From NCBI RefSeq assembly GCF_025465255.1, contig NZ_JAODNI010000092.1, forward strand, positions 1-64,000: 64,000 bases of DNA, written 5' to 3'. A program made the position numbers and the translations under genes. The notes below the pieces were generated by a model. The model saw only the letters and a program-made list of their open reading frames with translations, had not been told where the DNA came from and searched no databases. Origin of the DNA: Pseudonocardia sp. GTDB lineage: Bacteria; Actinomycetota; Actinomycetes; Mycobacteriales; Pseudonocardiaceae. The first letter of the stretch is position 1; the number at the start of each line of letters is the position of its first letter. Shown piece by piece: positions 17,278 through 25,615 of the stretch.

Positions 17278-18117
17278 ATGCCCGTCCTGCGCTCCACGAC
17301 GTTCGTCGACGCCCCGCGCCGCCTCGTGGCCGGAATGCTCCGGGACTCCGAGGCCGCGCGGGAGGCCCTCGCCAGGGCCGGGCACGACTTCTCGTCGTCC
17401 GTCCGGCTGCTCGCACCCGGGGACGAGGCGGTCCTCGTCGGCCGCGTCCTCCCCGGCGTCCGGCTGTCGTTCCGGACCCGCATCCTGCGGGTCTCGCCCG
17501 ACGGGATGACGTCCGTGCTGGTCGGCGGCCTCGCCCGCGCGCTCACCCACACCACCACGCTCACCGACGAGGGCGGCGGGACCCGGCTGACCGACGAGAT
17601 CGGCTGGACGTCCCCGTTCGGCCTGCTCGGCCGCCTCAGCGACGTCGTGCTCGTCCGGAGGCTGATCAGGCACATCCTCGACGTCCGGGCCGTCGCCTTC
17701 ACCCAGCGCGCGGCGGCGCTCGCCGACGGCTCAGTCGTCGTCGCGACCGCGCTGGTCCGGGACGACCGGGTGCTCGCCGCGCGCCGGTCGTATCCCCCGG
17801 AGCTGGCCGGGCGCTGGGAGCTGCCCGGCGGACGCGTCGAGCCGGGGGAGAGCGAGGCGGACGCGCTGGCCCGGGAGTGCCGCGAGGAGCTGGGGACCGA
17901 CGTGGTCGCCCGGGAACGGCTGGGCACCGATCTGCCCGTCCCCGGCGCGCTGGTGCGGGTGTACGTCGCGGATCCCGCGCCGGGCTCCGCGGAACCGCGG
18001 GCGCTCGAACACCTGGAGATCCGCTGGGTGGGCGCGGGGGAGCTGGCCATGCTGGGCTGGGTGGAGGCGGACCGCGCGGTCGTCGCGGACCTGCAGGGAC
18101 TGCTCGCGGACCGCTGA
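17278..18117 (+). CDS. SRPBCC-Nudix fusion protein
   Basis: 279 residues in two parts. Residues 1-145 match the SRPBCC/START-like fold: MPVLRSTTFVDAPRRLVAGM at the start, then TTTLTDEGGGTRLTDEI and SPFGLLGRLSDVVLVRRLI, as in polyketide-cyclase-like proteins. Residues 155-279 are a MutT-type Nudix hydrolase with the full Nudix box GGRVEPGESEADALAREC and REELG (GX5EX7REUXEEXGU). The Nudix part should cleave a nucleoside diphosphate derivative, perhaps an oxidised nucleotide. A lipid- or ligand-binding domain fused to it is uncommon. No Shine-Dalgarno is visible. The fusion is in one uninterrupted frame. Confidence 0.85.
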   Translation: MPVLRSTTFVDAPRRLVAGMLRDSEAAREALARAGHDFSSSVRLLAPGDEAVLVGRVLPGVRLSFRTRILRVSPDGMTSVLVGGLARALTHTTTLTDEGGGTRLTDEIGWTSPFGLLGRLSDVVLVRRLIRHILDVRAVAFTQRAAALADGSVVVATALVRDDRVLAARRSYPPELAGRWELPGGRVEPGESEADALARECREELGTDVVARERLGTDLPVPGALVRVYVADPAPGSAEPRALEHLEIRWVGAGELAMLGWVEADRAVVADLQGLLADR

Positions 18118-18167
18118 TCACCGGACGCGACCCCGACGCGGCCATCGGTGGCCGTACCCGGGTCGAT

Positions 18168-18241
18168 TCCGACGATCACCGGAGCGGAAGCCCCGGGCAC
18201 CGCCCACCGCGCCGCGCTGCGCCGAACCGGTGATCGTCGGA
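18168..18241. repeat. 15-bp inverted repeat before the AbiEi/DUF559 gene
   Basis: TCCGACGATCACCGG (18168-18182) and CCGGTGATCGTCGGA (18227-18241) are exact inverted copies separated by 44 bases. A third partial copy (TGATCACCGGA) sits at the stop of the Nudix gene. It could be a terminator, or an operator for the antitoxin-like DNA-binding protein encoded next, whose start is 43 bases downstream. Confidence 0.5.
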
Positions 18242-18283
18242 TCCGACGGAACCGGCACGGGCCGCGGTCCGTCGAAGGTGGTC

Positions 18284-19189
18284 ATGACGGTCAACCCGCA
18301 CCTCAGCGTCGCTGTCCACCTCCGCCGCCAGGCCGGTGTGATCACCCGGCGGCAGGCGCGCGCCGCCGGGCTCTCGGCGGACACGATCGACCGCAGGCTC
18401 GCGAGCCGCCGCTGGAAACCGCTGCACCCGCAGGTCTACCTGGACTCCGCGCACCGGCCCACGGACGAGGTGCGGGTCCGGAGCGCGGTGCTCTGGGCGG
18501 GCGGCGACGCCGTCCTGTCCGGGGTCGCGGCGGCGTGGTGGCACGGGATCGCCACCGCGCTGCCGGAGAACGTGCAGGTCACGGTTCCGCGAGCCCGGTG
18601 TCCGCGGGCGCGGCCGGGCGTGGGCGTCCGGCGGCGGGAGCTCGAGGCCGCCGACCTGACCTCCCGGCTCGGCGTCTCCGTGACGGCGGTTCCGCTCACC
18701 GTCCTGGAGGCCGCCGTCGAGCTCGGGCCGGCCGGACCGCCGTTCCTGGACCGGGCCCTGCAGGTCTCGACCACGTTCCCCGAGGTCCGCGAGGCCTACC
18801 ACCGCAACCTCGGCACGCACGGCTCGTCGACCATGCGGGCGCTGCTCACCGCGGCCGCGGATCACTCGGCGTCCGCGGCGGAGCGGCGGCTCGCGGACCT
18901 GCTCCGCGAGGCCCGGCTCACGGGCTGGCGGCCGCACTTCCCGTTCTCGGGGTTCCTGGTCGACGTCGCGTTCCCGGAGTACCGGCTCGCCCTCGAGGTC
19001 GACGGGTGGGCGGGCCACGTCGACGACGCCCGCCGGCAGCAGGACCTGTGGCGGCGCAGCGTGCTGACGCGAGGCGGCTGGACGGTGCTCCGGTTCACCT
19101 GGCACGACATCGTCGGCCGGCCGCGGGCGGTGCTGGCGGAGATCGTGCACGCGATCGGGCGCGGCCGACGGGCCCGGACGGTCTCGTGA
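18284..19189 (+). CDS. AbiEi-like antitoxin domain with DUF559 (Vsr-like) nuclease domain
   Basis: 301 residues. The N-terminus (VHLRRQAGVITRRQARAAGL, then TIDRRLASRRWKPLHPQVY) is the winged-helix domain of AbiEi-type type IV antitoxins. The C-terminal ~100 residues (AERRLADLLREARL, FLVDVAFPEYRLALEVDGWA, DLWRRSVLTRGGWTVLRFTW) form a DUF559 domain of the Vsr/PD-(D/E)XK endonuclease fold with the acidic residues of EVDG. This pairing is common in actinobacteria and its role is not established; no partner toxin gene is adjacent. AAGG precedes the ATG by 6 bases. An inverted repeat just upstream may be its own operator. Confidence 0.82.
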   Translation: MTVNPHLSVAVHLRRQAGVITRRQARAAGLSADTIDRRLASRRWKPLHPQVYLDSAHRPTDEVRVRSAVLWAGGDAVLSGVAAAWWHGIATALPENVQVTVPRARCPRARPGVGVRRRELEAADLTSRLGVSVTAVPLTVLEAAVELGPAGPPFLDRALQVSTTFPEVREAYHRNLGTHGSSTMRALLTAAADHSASAAERRLADLLREARLTGWRPHFPFSGFLVDVAFPEYRLALEVDGWAGHVDDARRQQDLWRRSVLTRGGWTVLRFTWHDIVGRPRAVLAEIVHAIGRGRRARTVS

Positions 19190-19484
19190 TAGCCCGTAAC
19201 GGGCACTGGATCGGTCGAGAGAGCGCTGGATCACTGTGTGAAGTAGGTCATCATCCAGGCATGATCCACGCCCGATGACGAGCGCTCCGGACCACCAGGG
19301 TGTAGTGGGCCGAAACGGCGTTCCGCCGCAGCGCCCGGCCCGCGCGGGCCACCCCGGAGGGCGTCGCGGACCATGATCGGAAAGCAGTTGCGCGACAGCG
19401 TACCCGTACCGAGCGGTGAAGCGGAATCGCTGGTCAGAGGGCATGCGGGAGTGCACAACACCCCGGCCGGACGGCCCGTGGGCC
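19190..19484. other. 295-bp gap, palindromes only
   Basis: No convincing gene. It contains a small GCCCG-TAA-CGGGC hairpin at about 19194 that may terminate the upstream gene, the perfect 14-bp palindrome GGCCCGCGCGGGCC at 19337-19350, and a near-duplicated phrase (GCACTGGATCGGTCGAG / GCGCTGGATCACTG) around 19203-19240. Confidence 0.4.
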
Positions 19485-19634
19485 TCAGTAGACGCGGGCG
19501 GCCTTGATCGCGCGCGCGAGCTCCTTACCCCGCAGATCCAGCTTGTCGATCTTGGACATCCGGAGCGCCACCACGGGGCAGTTCTTGCACCGTTTCGGCT
19601 TCGAGCGGCAGCACTTCTTCTTCACCTTGCCCAT
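19485..19634 (-). CDS. 49-aa Cys/Lys-rich microprotein, divergent from typA
   Basis: ATG to TGA, 49 codons, reading MGKVKKKCCRSKPKRCKNCP, then VVALRMSKIDKLDLRG and KELARAIKAARVY. Cys8, Cys9, Cys16 and Cys19 form a CC-x6-C-x2-C cluster that could bind zinc, embedded in a very basic N-terminus; the C-terminal half is a probable amphipathic helix. Codon use has the G/C third-position bias of real genes. There is no Shine-Dalgarno, but TAGGCT (19644-19649 on the minus strand) is 9 bases upstream, fitting leaderless expression. I recognise it only as a small conserved-looking actinobacterial protein; RNA or ribosome binding is a guess from its charge. Confidence 0.7.
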   Translation of the reverse strand: MGKVKKKCCRSKPKRCKNCPVVALRMSKIDKLDLRGKELARAIKAARVY

Positions 19635-19697
19635 CGTGAGGGGAGCCTAGGCTGACCTACGGCGGGGGTCCAGGGTTCGGGCGAGATACCGTGAAGT

Positions 19698-21641
19698 GTG
19701 ACCACACCCGGATCCATTCTCGAGGCCGCCCCGGAGACCGCCGATCGCGGTCTTCCCGACGCGCGGCACGAGCTGCGCAACGTCGCCATCGTGGCGCACG
19801 TCGACCACGGAAAGACCACTCTCGTCGACGCCATGCTGCGCGCTTCCGGTGCGTTCGGTGAGCGTGCGGAGCTCGTGGACCGCGTGATGGACTCCGGCGA
19901 TCTCGAGCGCGAGAAGGGCATCACCATTCTCGCGAAGAACACCACTGTCAACTGGCACGGCGTGACGGTGAACGTCATCGACACCCCCGGCCACGCGGAC
20001 TTCGGCGGCGAGGTCGAGCGCGGCCTCTCCATGGTCGACGGCGTGGTGCTGCTCGTCGACGCCTCCGAGGGGCCGCTGCCGCAGACCCGCTTCGTCCTCC
20101 GCAAGACCCTCGCCGCAGGCCTGCCGGTCATGCTGGTCGTCAACAAGACCGACCGCGCCGACGCGCGGATCGAAGAGGTCGTCGACGAGTCGCTGGAGCT
20201 GCTGCTCGAGCTGGCCGACGAGCTCGAGCTCGACGAGGACGCCACCGCCCGGCTGCTCGACCTCCCGGTCGTGTACGCGTCCGGCCGCGCCGGGCGCGCG
20301 AGCCGCAACCGGCCCGGCGACGGCGAGCTGCCGGACTCCGAGGACCTCCAGCCGCTGTTCGACGTCCTGATGGACACCGTGCCGCCGCCCGCGGACGACC
20401 CCGACGCGCCGCTGCAGGCGCACGTCACCAACCTCGACGCCACCAACTTCCTCGGCCGGATCGCGCTCTGCCGCATCCGCGCCGGCGTCATCCGCCGCGG
20501 CCAGCAGGTCGCGTGGATGCAGGAGGGTGGCAAGGTCACCCGCGTCAAGATCACGGAGCTGCTGCGCACCGAGGCCCTGACCCGCGTCCAGGCCGACGCC
20601 GCCTACGCCGGTGACATCGTCGCGGTCGCGGGTATCTCGGACGTGACCATCGGCGACACCCTCGCGGACCCGGACAACCCCGTCGCGCTCCCGCGCATCC
20701 ACGTGGACGAGCCGGCGATCTCGGTGACGATCGGCATCAACACCTCGCCGCTCGTCGGCCGGGACCCGCACCCGGGCGGCAAGCTCACCGCCCGCCAGGT
20801 GAAGAGCCGGCTGGACTCGGAGCTCGTCGGCAACGTCAGCCTCCGGGTGCTGCCCACCGAGCGCCCGGACACCTGGGAGGTCCAGGGGCGTGGCGAGCTC
20901 GCGCTGGCGATCCTGGTCGAGACCATGCGCCGCGAGGGCTTCGAGATGACCGTCGGCAAGCCCGAGGTCGTCACGAAGGTCATCGACGGCAAGGTGCACG
21001 AGCCGTTCGAGCAGATGTCCTGCGACGTGCCGTCGGAGAGCCTCGGCGCCGTCACCCAGCTACTCGCCGCGCGCAAGGGCGAGATGTCCCAGATGGTGCA
21101 CGGCGATACCCGGGTCCGGCTGGACTTCCGGGTCCCGTCCCGCGGCCTGATCGGCTTCCGCACCGAGTTCCTGACGATCACCCGCGGCGCGGGCATCATG
21201 AGCCACGTCTTCGACGGTTACAGCCCGTGGGTCGGGGAGATCAACAACCGGCTCCGCGGCTCGCTGATCGCGGACCGCAGCGGGCCCGTCACGGGCTACG
21301 CGGTGGACGCGCTGAGCGACCGCGGCGTGCTGTTCGTCGGCCCGGGCACCACCGTCTACGACGGCATGGTGATCGGTGAGTACACGCGCAACGAGGACCT
21401 CGAGGTCAACATCGTGCGCGAGAAGAAGCTGACCAACATGCGCAAGTCGACGAGCGACGAGCTGGTGAAGCTCACCCCGCCGACGGTCCTGAACCTCGAG
21501 CAGGCGCTCGAGTTCTGTGCCAACGACGAGTGCGTCGAGGTGACCCCGGAGAACGTCCGGATCCGCAAGGTCGAGCTGGACTCGCACCTGCGCGGTCGTC
21601 AGCGTGCCCGGGCGAAGGCCGCCAACGCGTCCAAGGCGTGA
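19698..21641 (+). CDS. typA: Translational GTPase TypA/BipA
   Basis: 647 residues with a ~25-residue N-terminal extension. G1 AHVDHGKTTL, G2 REKGITILAKNTT, G3 DTPGHADFGGEVE and G4 NKTDR are intact. EF-G-like domains follow, then the TypA-specific C-terminus (LTPPTVLNLEQALEF, VEVTPENVRIRK). It is a ribosome-associated elongation-factor-like GTPase tied to stress and 50S assembly. The GTG start is supported by TACCGT 5 bases upstream (leaderless pattern). In Mycobacterium tuberculosis typA (Rv1165) also neighbours lpqW. A hairpin terminator follows. Confidence 0.97.
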   Translation: MTTPGSILEAAPETADRGLPDARHELRNVAIVAHVDHGKTTLVDAMLRASGAFGERAELVDRVMDSGDLEREKGITILAKNTTVNWHGVTVNVIDTPGHADFGGEVERGLSMVDGVVLLVDASEGPLPQTRFVLRKTLAAGLPVMLVVNKTDRADARIEEVVDESLELLLELADELELDEDATARLLDLPVVYASGRAGRASRNRPGDGELPDSEDLQPLFDVLMDTVPPPADDPDAPLQAHVTNLDATNFLGRIALCRIRAGVIRRGQQVAWMQEGGKVTRVKITELLRTEALTRVQADAAYAGDIVAVAGISDVTIGDTLADPDNPVALPRIHVDEPAISVTIGINTSPLVGRDPHPGGKLTARQVKSRLDSELVGNVSLRVLPTERPDTWEVQGRGELALAILVETMRREGFEMTVGKPEVVTKVIDGKVHEPFEQMSCDVPSESLGAVTQLLAARKGEMSQMVHGDTRVRLDFRVPSRGLIGFRTEFLTITRGAGIMSHVFDGYSPWVGEINNRLRGSLIADRSGPVTGYAVDALSDRGVLFVGPGTTVYDGMVIGEYTRNEDLEVNIVREKKLTNMRKSTSDELVKLTPPTVLNLEQALEFCANDECVEVTPENVRIRKVELDSHLRGRQRARAKAANASKA

Positions 21642-21648
21642 CCCACCG

Positions 21649-21696
21649 CCGCCCGGGCAGGGCCGATCGAGGAGTCGATCAGCCCCACCCGGGCGG
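21649..21696. terminator. Terminator hairpin after typA
   Basis: CCGCCCGGG (21649-21657) pairs with CCCGGGCGG (21688-21696); GGGC-GATC and GATC-GCCC inside the loop extend the structure. It begins 8 bases after the typA stop. Confidence 0.7.
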
Positions 21697-21763
21697 TGTC
21701 GTGTGTCGGTGCGACGATGGCCCCCCGGCGGGCCACACGGCCCGCCCCGGCGGGAGGACGGGC

Positions 21764-23596
21764 ATGAGGACCGAGCGATCGCTGCTCGCCGTGCTGGTCG
21801 CGGCGCTGCTCGCGTTCCTCGCCGCGTGCACCGACCGACCCGTCGACCAGCCCGCGCCCGCCCCCGCTCCGCCGCCCGTCCCGATGTCGACCCAGGTCGT
21901 CGTCGGTGTCGACGACCTGGGCTCCGGTTTCAACCCGCATCTGACGGCGGACCGGTCCGCGGTCACGACGGCGCTGTCCACCCTGGTCCTGCCCTCGGTG
22001 TTCCGGCCGGACGCGAACGGGGACCTGCAGCTCGACCGGACCATCGCGACGAGCGCCGAGGTCACTTCCACCAGCCCGTTCACGGTCAGCTACGAGCTGA
22101 ACGTGCAGGCGTCCTGGTCGTCGAACTCGCCCATCGCCGCCGAGGACTTCGTCTACCTCTGGGAGCAGATGCGCTCCCAGCCCGGGACGGTCGACGCCGC
22201 GGGGTACAAGCTGATCACCGACGTGCGCTCGCGGGCCGGCGGAAAGGCCGTGGACGTCGTGTTCTCCGAGGCGTACCCGAACTGGTCGCACCTCTTCTCG
22301 GACCTGCTGCCCGCGCACATCCTCAAGGACGCCCCGGGTTCCTGGACGGGCGCGCTCGCCGGCGGGCTCCCGGTGTCCGGCGGGCCGTTCCGCGTCGTGA
22401 CGGTGGACCGCTCGCGCGGCGAGGTCGTCCTCGCGCGCAACGACCTCTACTGGGCCACCCCCAGCACCCTGGACCAGATCGTGCTGCGACGGCTCGATCC
22501 GCCGACGCTGGCCGAGGGCCTGCGCACGGGGGACGTCCAGGTGGCGATCCCGGCCTCGGGCGCGAAGGTCCGCGCCGCCCTCGCGCCGCTGGGCGCCGCC
22601 GTCCGCACGCAGCCGGCGCCGCGGCCTACCGTCAGCGAGCTCCGGCTGCGGTCCGACGGCGGCCCGCTCGTCGACACCCGGGTGCGGCAGGCCGTATGCG
22701 CGATCGTGGACCGGGAGGCGATCCGCACCGCCGTCGCCCCGGACTCACTCGCCGCGGACGCGTTCGGCCTCGCCCCCTCCCAGCCGGGCTACGCCGCCAC
22801 CGCGCCCGCGGGTGCTCCCGCCCGCCGGGACCCGGCGGCGGCGGAGCAGCTGCTCACCGAGGCCGGCTACACGCGCGACGCCGACGGCCGGTGGTCCCTG
22901 GGCGGGACGCCGCTGCGGCTCGTGATCGGCGCCGGCGCCGAACGGACGACCGACGTGGCGGTGGCGCAGCTCGTCGCGCAGCAACTGCGGGCCGCGGGGA
23001 TCACGGTCGACGTGGTCGCCCCGCCCTCGGCGGACCTGTTCACAGCGCCGACCGTGCCCGCCACCCCGCCGTCCACGACGAGCACGGCCCCCTCGTCGGG
23101 CGCTAGCGCGTCGCCCACGACGACCCCGGCCCCCACGCCCGCCGCGGCCCCGACGGCCACCATCGCACCGACCACGGCGCCGAGTACCACCCTCTCCTCC
23201 GCCGCCCCGGCGCCGGGCGCGGCGGTCCCGGTCGACGTCCTGGTGCGTCCCCGCGCGGTCGGCGGCGACCTCGGTGCCCAGCTCGCGTCGGACTACGGCT
23301 GCGCCACCCCGACGGCGACCGTCCCGAACCCGCCGGCGACCCCGACGGCCTTCTGCTCCACGGCCCTGCAGCCGGTCCTGGACAGCCTCGCGAACGCCGC
23401 GACCCCCGACCCCGGACAGCTGGCCACGACCGAGCGGGTGCTGTGGGCGCAGCTGCCCGCGCTGCCGTTGTTCCAGCCCGTGGGCCTCGTCGTCAGCACC
23501 ACCGCGGGCGACGCGGCGACGGCCGGGATCGGACCCGGCCCGTTGACCACGGGCCCCCTCACGGGCGCCCAGCGCTGGACCGCGCCACCCGGCTGA
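21764..23596 (+). CDS. LpqW-like lipoprotein, family 5 (peptide-type) solute-binding fold
   Basis: 610 residues. Signal peptide with a good lipobox (FLAAC, Cys22), then a Pro-rich spacer and the family 5 binding-protein fold (SYELNVQASWSSNSPIAAED, LVDTRVRQAVCAIVDREAIR). In mycobacteria LpqW sits beside typA and regulates the branch between phosphatidylinositol mannosides and lipoarabinomannan rather than importing peptides; the same neighbourhood here supports orthology. Oddity: about 55 Thr/Pro/Ala/Ser-rich residues (DNA about 23040-23225) interrupt the second lobe. GGGAGG precedes the ATG. No permease follows directly; a separate peptide transporter operon starts 230 bases later. Confidence 0.85.
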   Translation: MRTERSLLAVLVAALLAFLAACTDRPVDQPAPAPAPPPVPMSTQVVVGVDDLGSGFNPHLTADRSAVTTALSTLVLPSVFRPDANGDLQLDRTIATSAEVTSTSPFTVSYELNVQASWSSNSPIAAEDFVYLWEQMRSQPGTVDAAGYKLITDVRSRAGGKAVDVVFSEAYPNWSHLFSDLLPAHILKDAPGSWTGALAGGLPVSGGPFRVVTVDRSRGEVVLARNDLYWATPSTLDQIVLRRLDPPTLAEGLRTGDVQVAIPASGAKVRAALAPLGAAVRTQPAPRPTVSELRLRSDGGPLVDTRVRQAVCAIVDREAIRTAVAPDSLAADAFGLAPSQPGYAATAPAGAPARRDPAAAEQLLTEAGYTRDADGRWSLGGTPLRLVIGAGAERTTDVAVAQLVAQQLRAAGITVDVVAPPSADLFTAPTVPATPPSTTSTAPSSGASASPTTTPAPTPAAAPTATIAPTTAPSTTLSSAAPAPGAAVPVDVLVRPRAVGGDLGAQLASDYGCATPTATVPNPPATPTAFCSTALQPVLDSLANAATPDPGQLATTERVLWAQLPALPLFQPVGLVVSTTAGDAATAGIGPGPLTTGPLTGAQRWTAPPG

Positions 23597-23628
23597 GAAG
23601 CGCTTTATCGCCTCCCGCATGCTGGACG

Positions 23629-23687
23629 TTACCGTTGGGTAATAAGCTCGTATCTGCGGTTTTCTCGCCTGGTCACCCTTTGGTCAC
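23629..23687. promoter_or_regulatory. Regulatory region of the peptide transporter operon
   Basis: This stretch is clearly A/T-richer than its surroundings. It has the inverted repeat TTACC-GTTG-GGTAA (23629-23642) and a direct repeat GGTCAC at 23671-23676 and 23682-23687, 11 bp apart. Such GTNAC-type repeats one helical turn apart resemble sites of OmpR-family regulators such as MtrA. They lie about 140-200 bases before the binding-protein start. Confidence 0.4.
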
Positions 23688-23826
23688 GAAGCTGGCGGGA
23701 AGCCTGTGCGATTCCTAAGTTGCTCGGGGCGGTGCGCCAGTCTCAGCACAGGGACGCGTCTCGCCGCACCGAACTGAACGGGTCTGCCGATCGGGAGGGC
23801 CCGGCAACGAAGGGTCAGGAAAGTCG

Positions 23827-25530
23827 ATGAGGAGATCGAGGGCAGCCCTGTCTGCCGTCGCGGTCACGGCGGTGGCCAGCATCGTGCTCGCGGGCTGCTC
23901 CCAGCAGTCCAACCAGAATTCAGGACAGACCGCCGCGGCGGCAACCGGTTTCCCGGAGACGGCCGACGCCCCGGACGTGCCGGGCAAGCCCGGTGGCGTC
24001 TTCCGTCTCGGCATCGTCGAGCCCACGGCGATCGACCCGTACAACGCCCAGGAGTCCGAGGGCATCCTGGTCAACAAGCAGCTGTTCACCGGGCTCGTCC
24101 AGGTCGAGCCGGACGGCACCGTGATCCAGGGCGTGGCGGACAAGTGGGGGTCGAACGCGGACTGCACGCAGTGGACGTTCACCCTCAAGCAGGGGACGAC
24201 GTTCAGCAACGGGGAGGTCGTCGACTCCGCGTCGTTCAAGCGTGGCTGGGAGCGGACCGCCGCGAAGGCCTCCGCCTCCGATGTCGCGTACCACCTGGAC
24301 GAGGTCCAGGGCTACGCCCAGATGCAGGACGGCAGCGCCCAGGCGCTGTCCGGCGTCGACGCCACGGACCCGAACGTCCTGAAGGTCGCGCTCTCCAAGC
24401 CGGACTGCGAGTTCGAGATCCGCGGCGCGCACCCGGCGCTGAGCCCGGTCCCGACCGTCGCCGGCGCGGCGAGCAACACGACCTACAACGACCTCCCGAT
24501 CGGCAACGGCCCGTTCAAGATGGACGGCCCGTGGCAGCACGACAAGGGCATCCGGCTCGTCCGCAACGACACCTACGGCGCCGGCCCGAAGGCGAACCTC
24601 GACGCCGTCGAGATCACCATCACTCCGGCCGACCAGGGTGCGCAGGCCGAGTACAACGGCTTCCGGAACGGCCAGTTCGACTGGGCGCGCATGCCCACGC
24701 CCGTCCTCGCCCAGGCCCGGGCGCAGTACGACCCGCAGGGCCAGTGGCTGAACAAGAAGACGGCGGGCATCAACTACCTGCTCGTCTCGGTCACCCGGAA
24801 GCCCCTCGACACCGCGGACGCCCGCAAGGCGATCTCGGAGGCGATCGACCGCAACGCCATCGCCCAGGGCGTGTTCCAGAACTCGCAGGTCCCGGCCACC
24901 GCGCTGGTCCCCGCGTCGTTCAAGGGCGCGTACCAGGAGGGTGTGTGCACCGCCTGCAAGTACGACGTCGCGGACGCCAAGAGGCTCGCGCAGTCGTCCG
25001 GCCTCGTCCCCGGCACCGAGGTGAACTTCCAGTTCAACACCGGTGGCGGGCACGAGGAGTGGACCGCCGCGGTCAAGCAGCAGCTGGAGACCAACCTCGG
25101 GCTCAAGGTCACCTACAGTGGCGTGCCGTTCCGTGACCTGCTGAAGAACGAGCAGGCCCCGGGTGCCACCGGCCTCTACCGGGCGGCCTGGACTGCCGAC
25201 TACCCCACGGCGGGCAACTTCCTCGGCCCGCTGCTCTCGACCGCCGCGATCGGCGCCGCGAGCCCGCAGGACGTCGCCCAGGGCGACAACCGCGGCCGCT
25301 ACAGCAACCCGCAGTTCGACAGCCTGCTCGCGCAGGCGTCCTCCACCCAGGACGACGCCAAGCGCAACGACCTCTACAAGCAGGCCGAGAAGATCGCCAT
25401 CGGCGACGACCTGGCGCTCATCCCGTTGTGGGCCCGCCAGCAGTCCCGGCTGGTCGACACCGCGAAGTTCGACAACATCAAGTTCGACTTCTTCGAGAAC
25501 CCGACGCTGGCCACGATCACCACGAAGTAA
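23827..25530 (+). CDS. Peptide ABC transporter substrate-binding lipoprotein (Opp/Dpp type)
   Basis: 567 residues. Lipobox VLAGC with Cys24, then family 5 binding-protein sequence: FRLGIVEPTAIDPYNAQESE, LVQVEPDGTVIQGVADKW and the typical WTFTLKQGTTFSNGE (the near-invariant Y/WTFxLR-GxxFxDG motif). It captures oligopeptides outside the membrane and hands them to the permease pair encoded next. AGGAAAG precedes the ATG by 4 bases. It is first in a five-gene run (binding protein, two permeases, fused ATPase, VOC remnant). The sequence is separate from, and better conserved than, the LpqW-like paralogue upstream. Confidence 0.95.
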   Translation: MRRSRAALSAVAVTAVASIVLAGCSQQSNQNSGQTAAAATGFPETADAPDVPGKPGGVFRLGIVEPTAIDPYNAQESEGILVNKQLFTGLVQVEPDGTVIQGVADKWGSNADCTQWTFTLKQGTTFSNGEVVDSASFKRGWERTAAKASASDVAYHLDEVQGYAQMQDGSAQALSGVDATDPNVLKVALSKPDCEFEIRGAHPALSPVPTVAGAASNTTYNDLPIGNGPFKMDGPWQHDKGIRLVRNDTYGAGPKANLDAVEITITPADQGAQAEYNGFRNGQFDWARMPTPVLAQARAQYDPQGQWLNKKTAGINYLLVSVTRKPLDTADARKAISEAIDRNAIAQGVFQNSQVPATALVPASFKGAYQEGVCTACKYDVADAKRLAQSSGLVPGTEVNFQFNTGGGHEEWTAAVKQQLETNLGLKVTYSGVPFRDLLKNEQAPGATGLYRAAWTADYPTAGNFLGPLLSTAAIGAASPQDVAQGDNRGRYSNPQFDSLLAQASSTQDDAKRNDLYKQAEKIAIGDDLALIPLWARQQSRLVDTAKFDNIKFDFFENPTLATITTK

Positions 25531-25615
25531 GCCGGTCGTAGTCGACATCAGGCGGTGGCCCGGGGCGACGTAGAGTCCCCGGGTCACCGCCGTGTTCCGT
25601 CGGGAGTCCCCTCGC

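Noticed and set aside
17261..17280. TTGACA as -35 box of the SRPBCC-Nudix gene
   Set aside because: It lies only 12 bases before the ATG, leaving no room for a -10 and start site.
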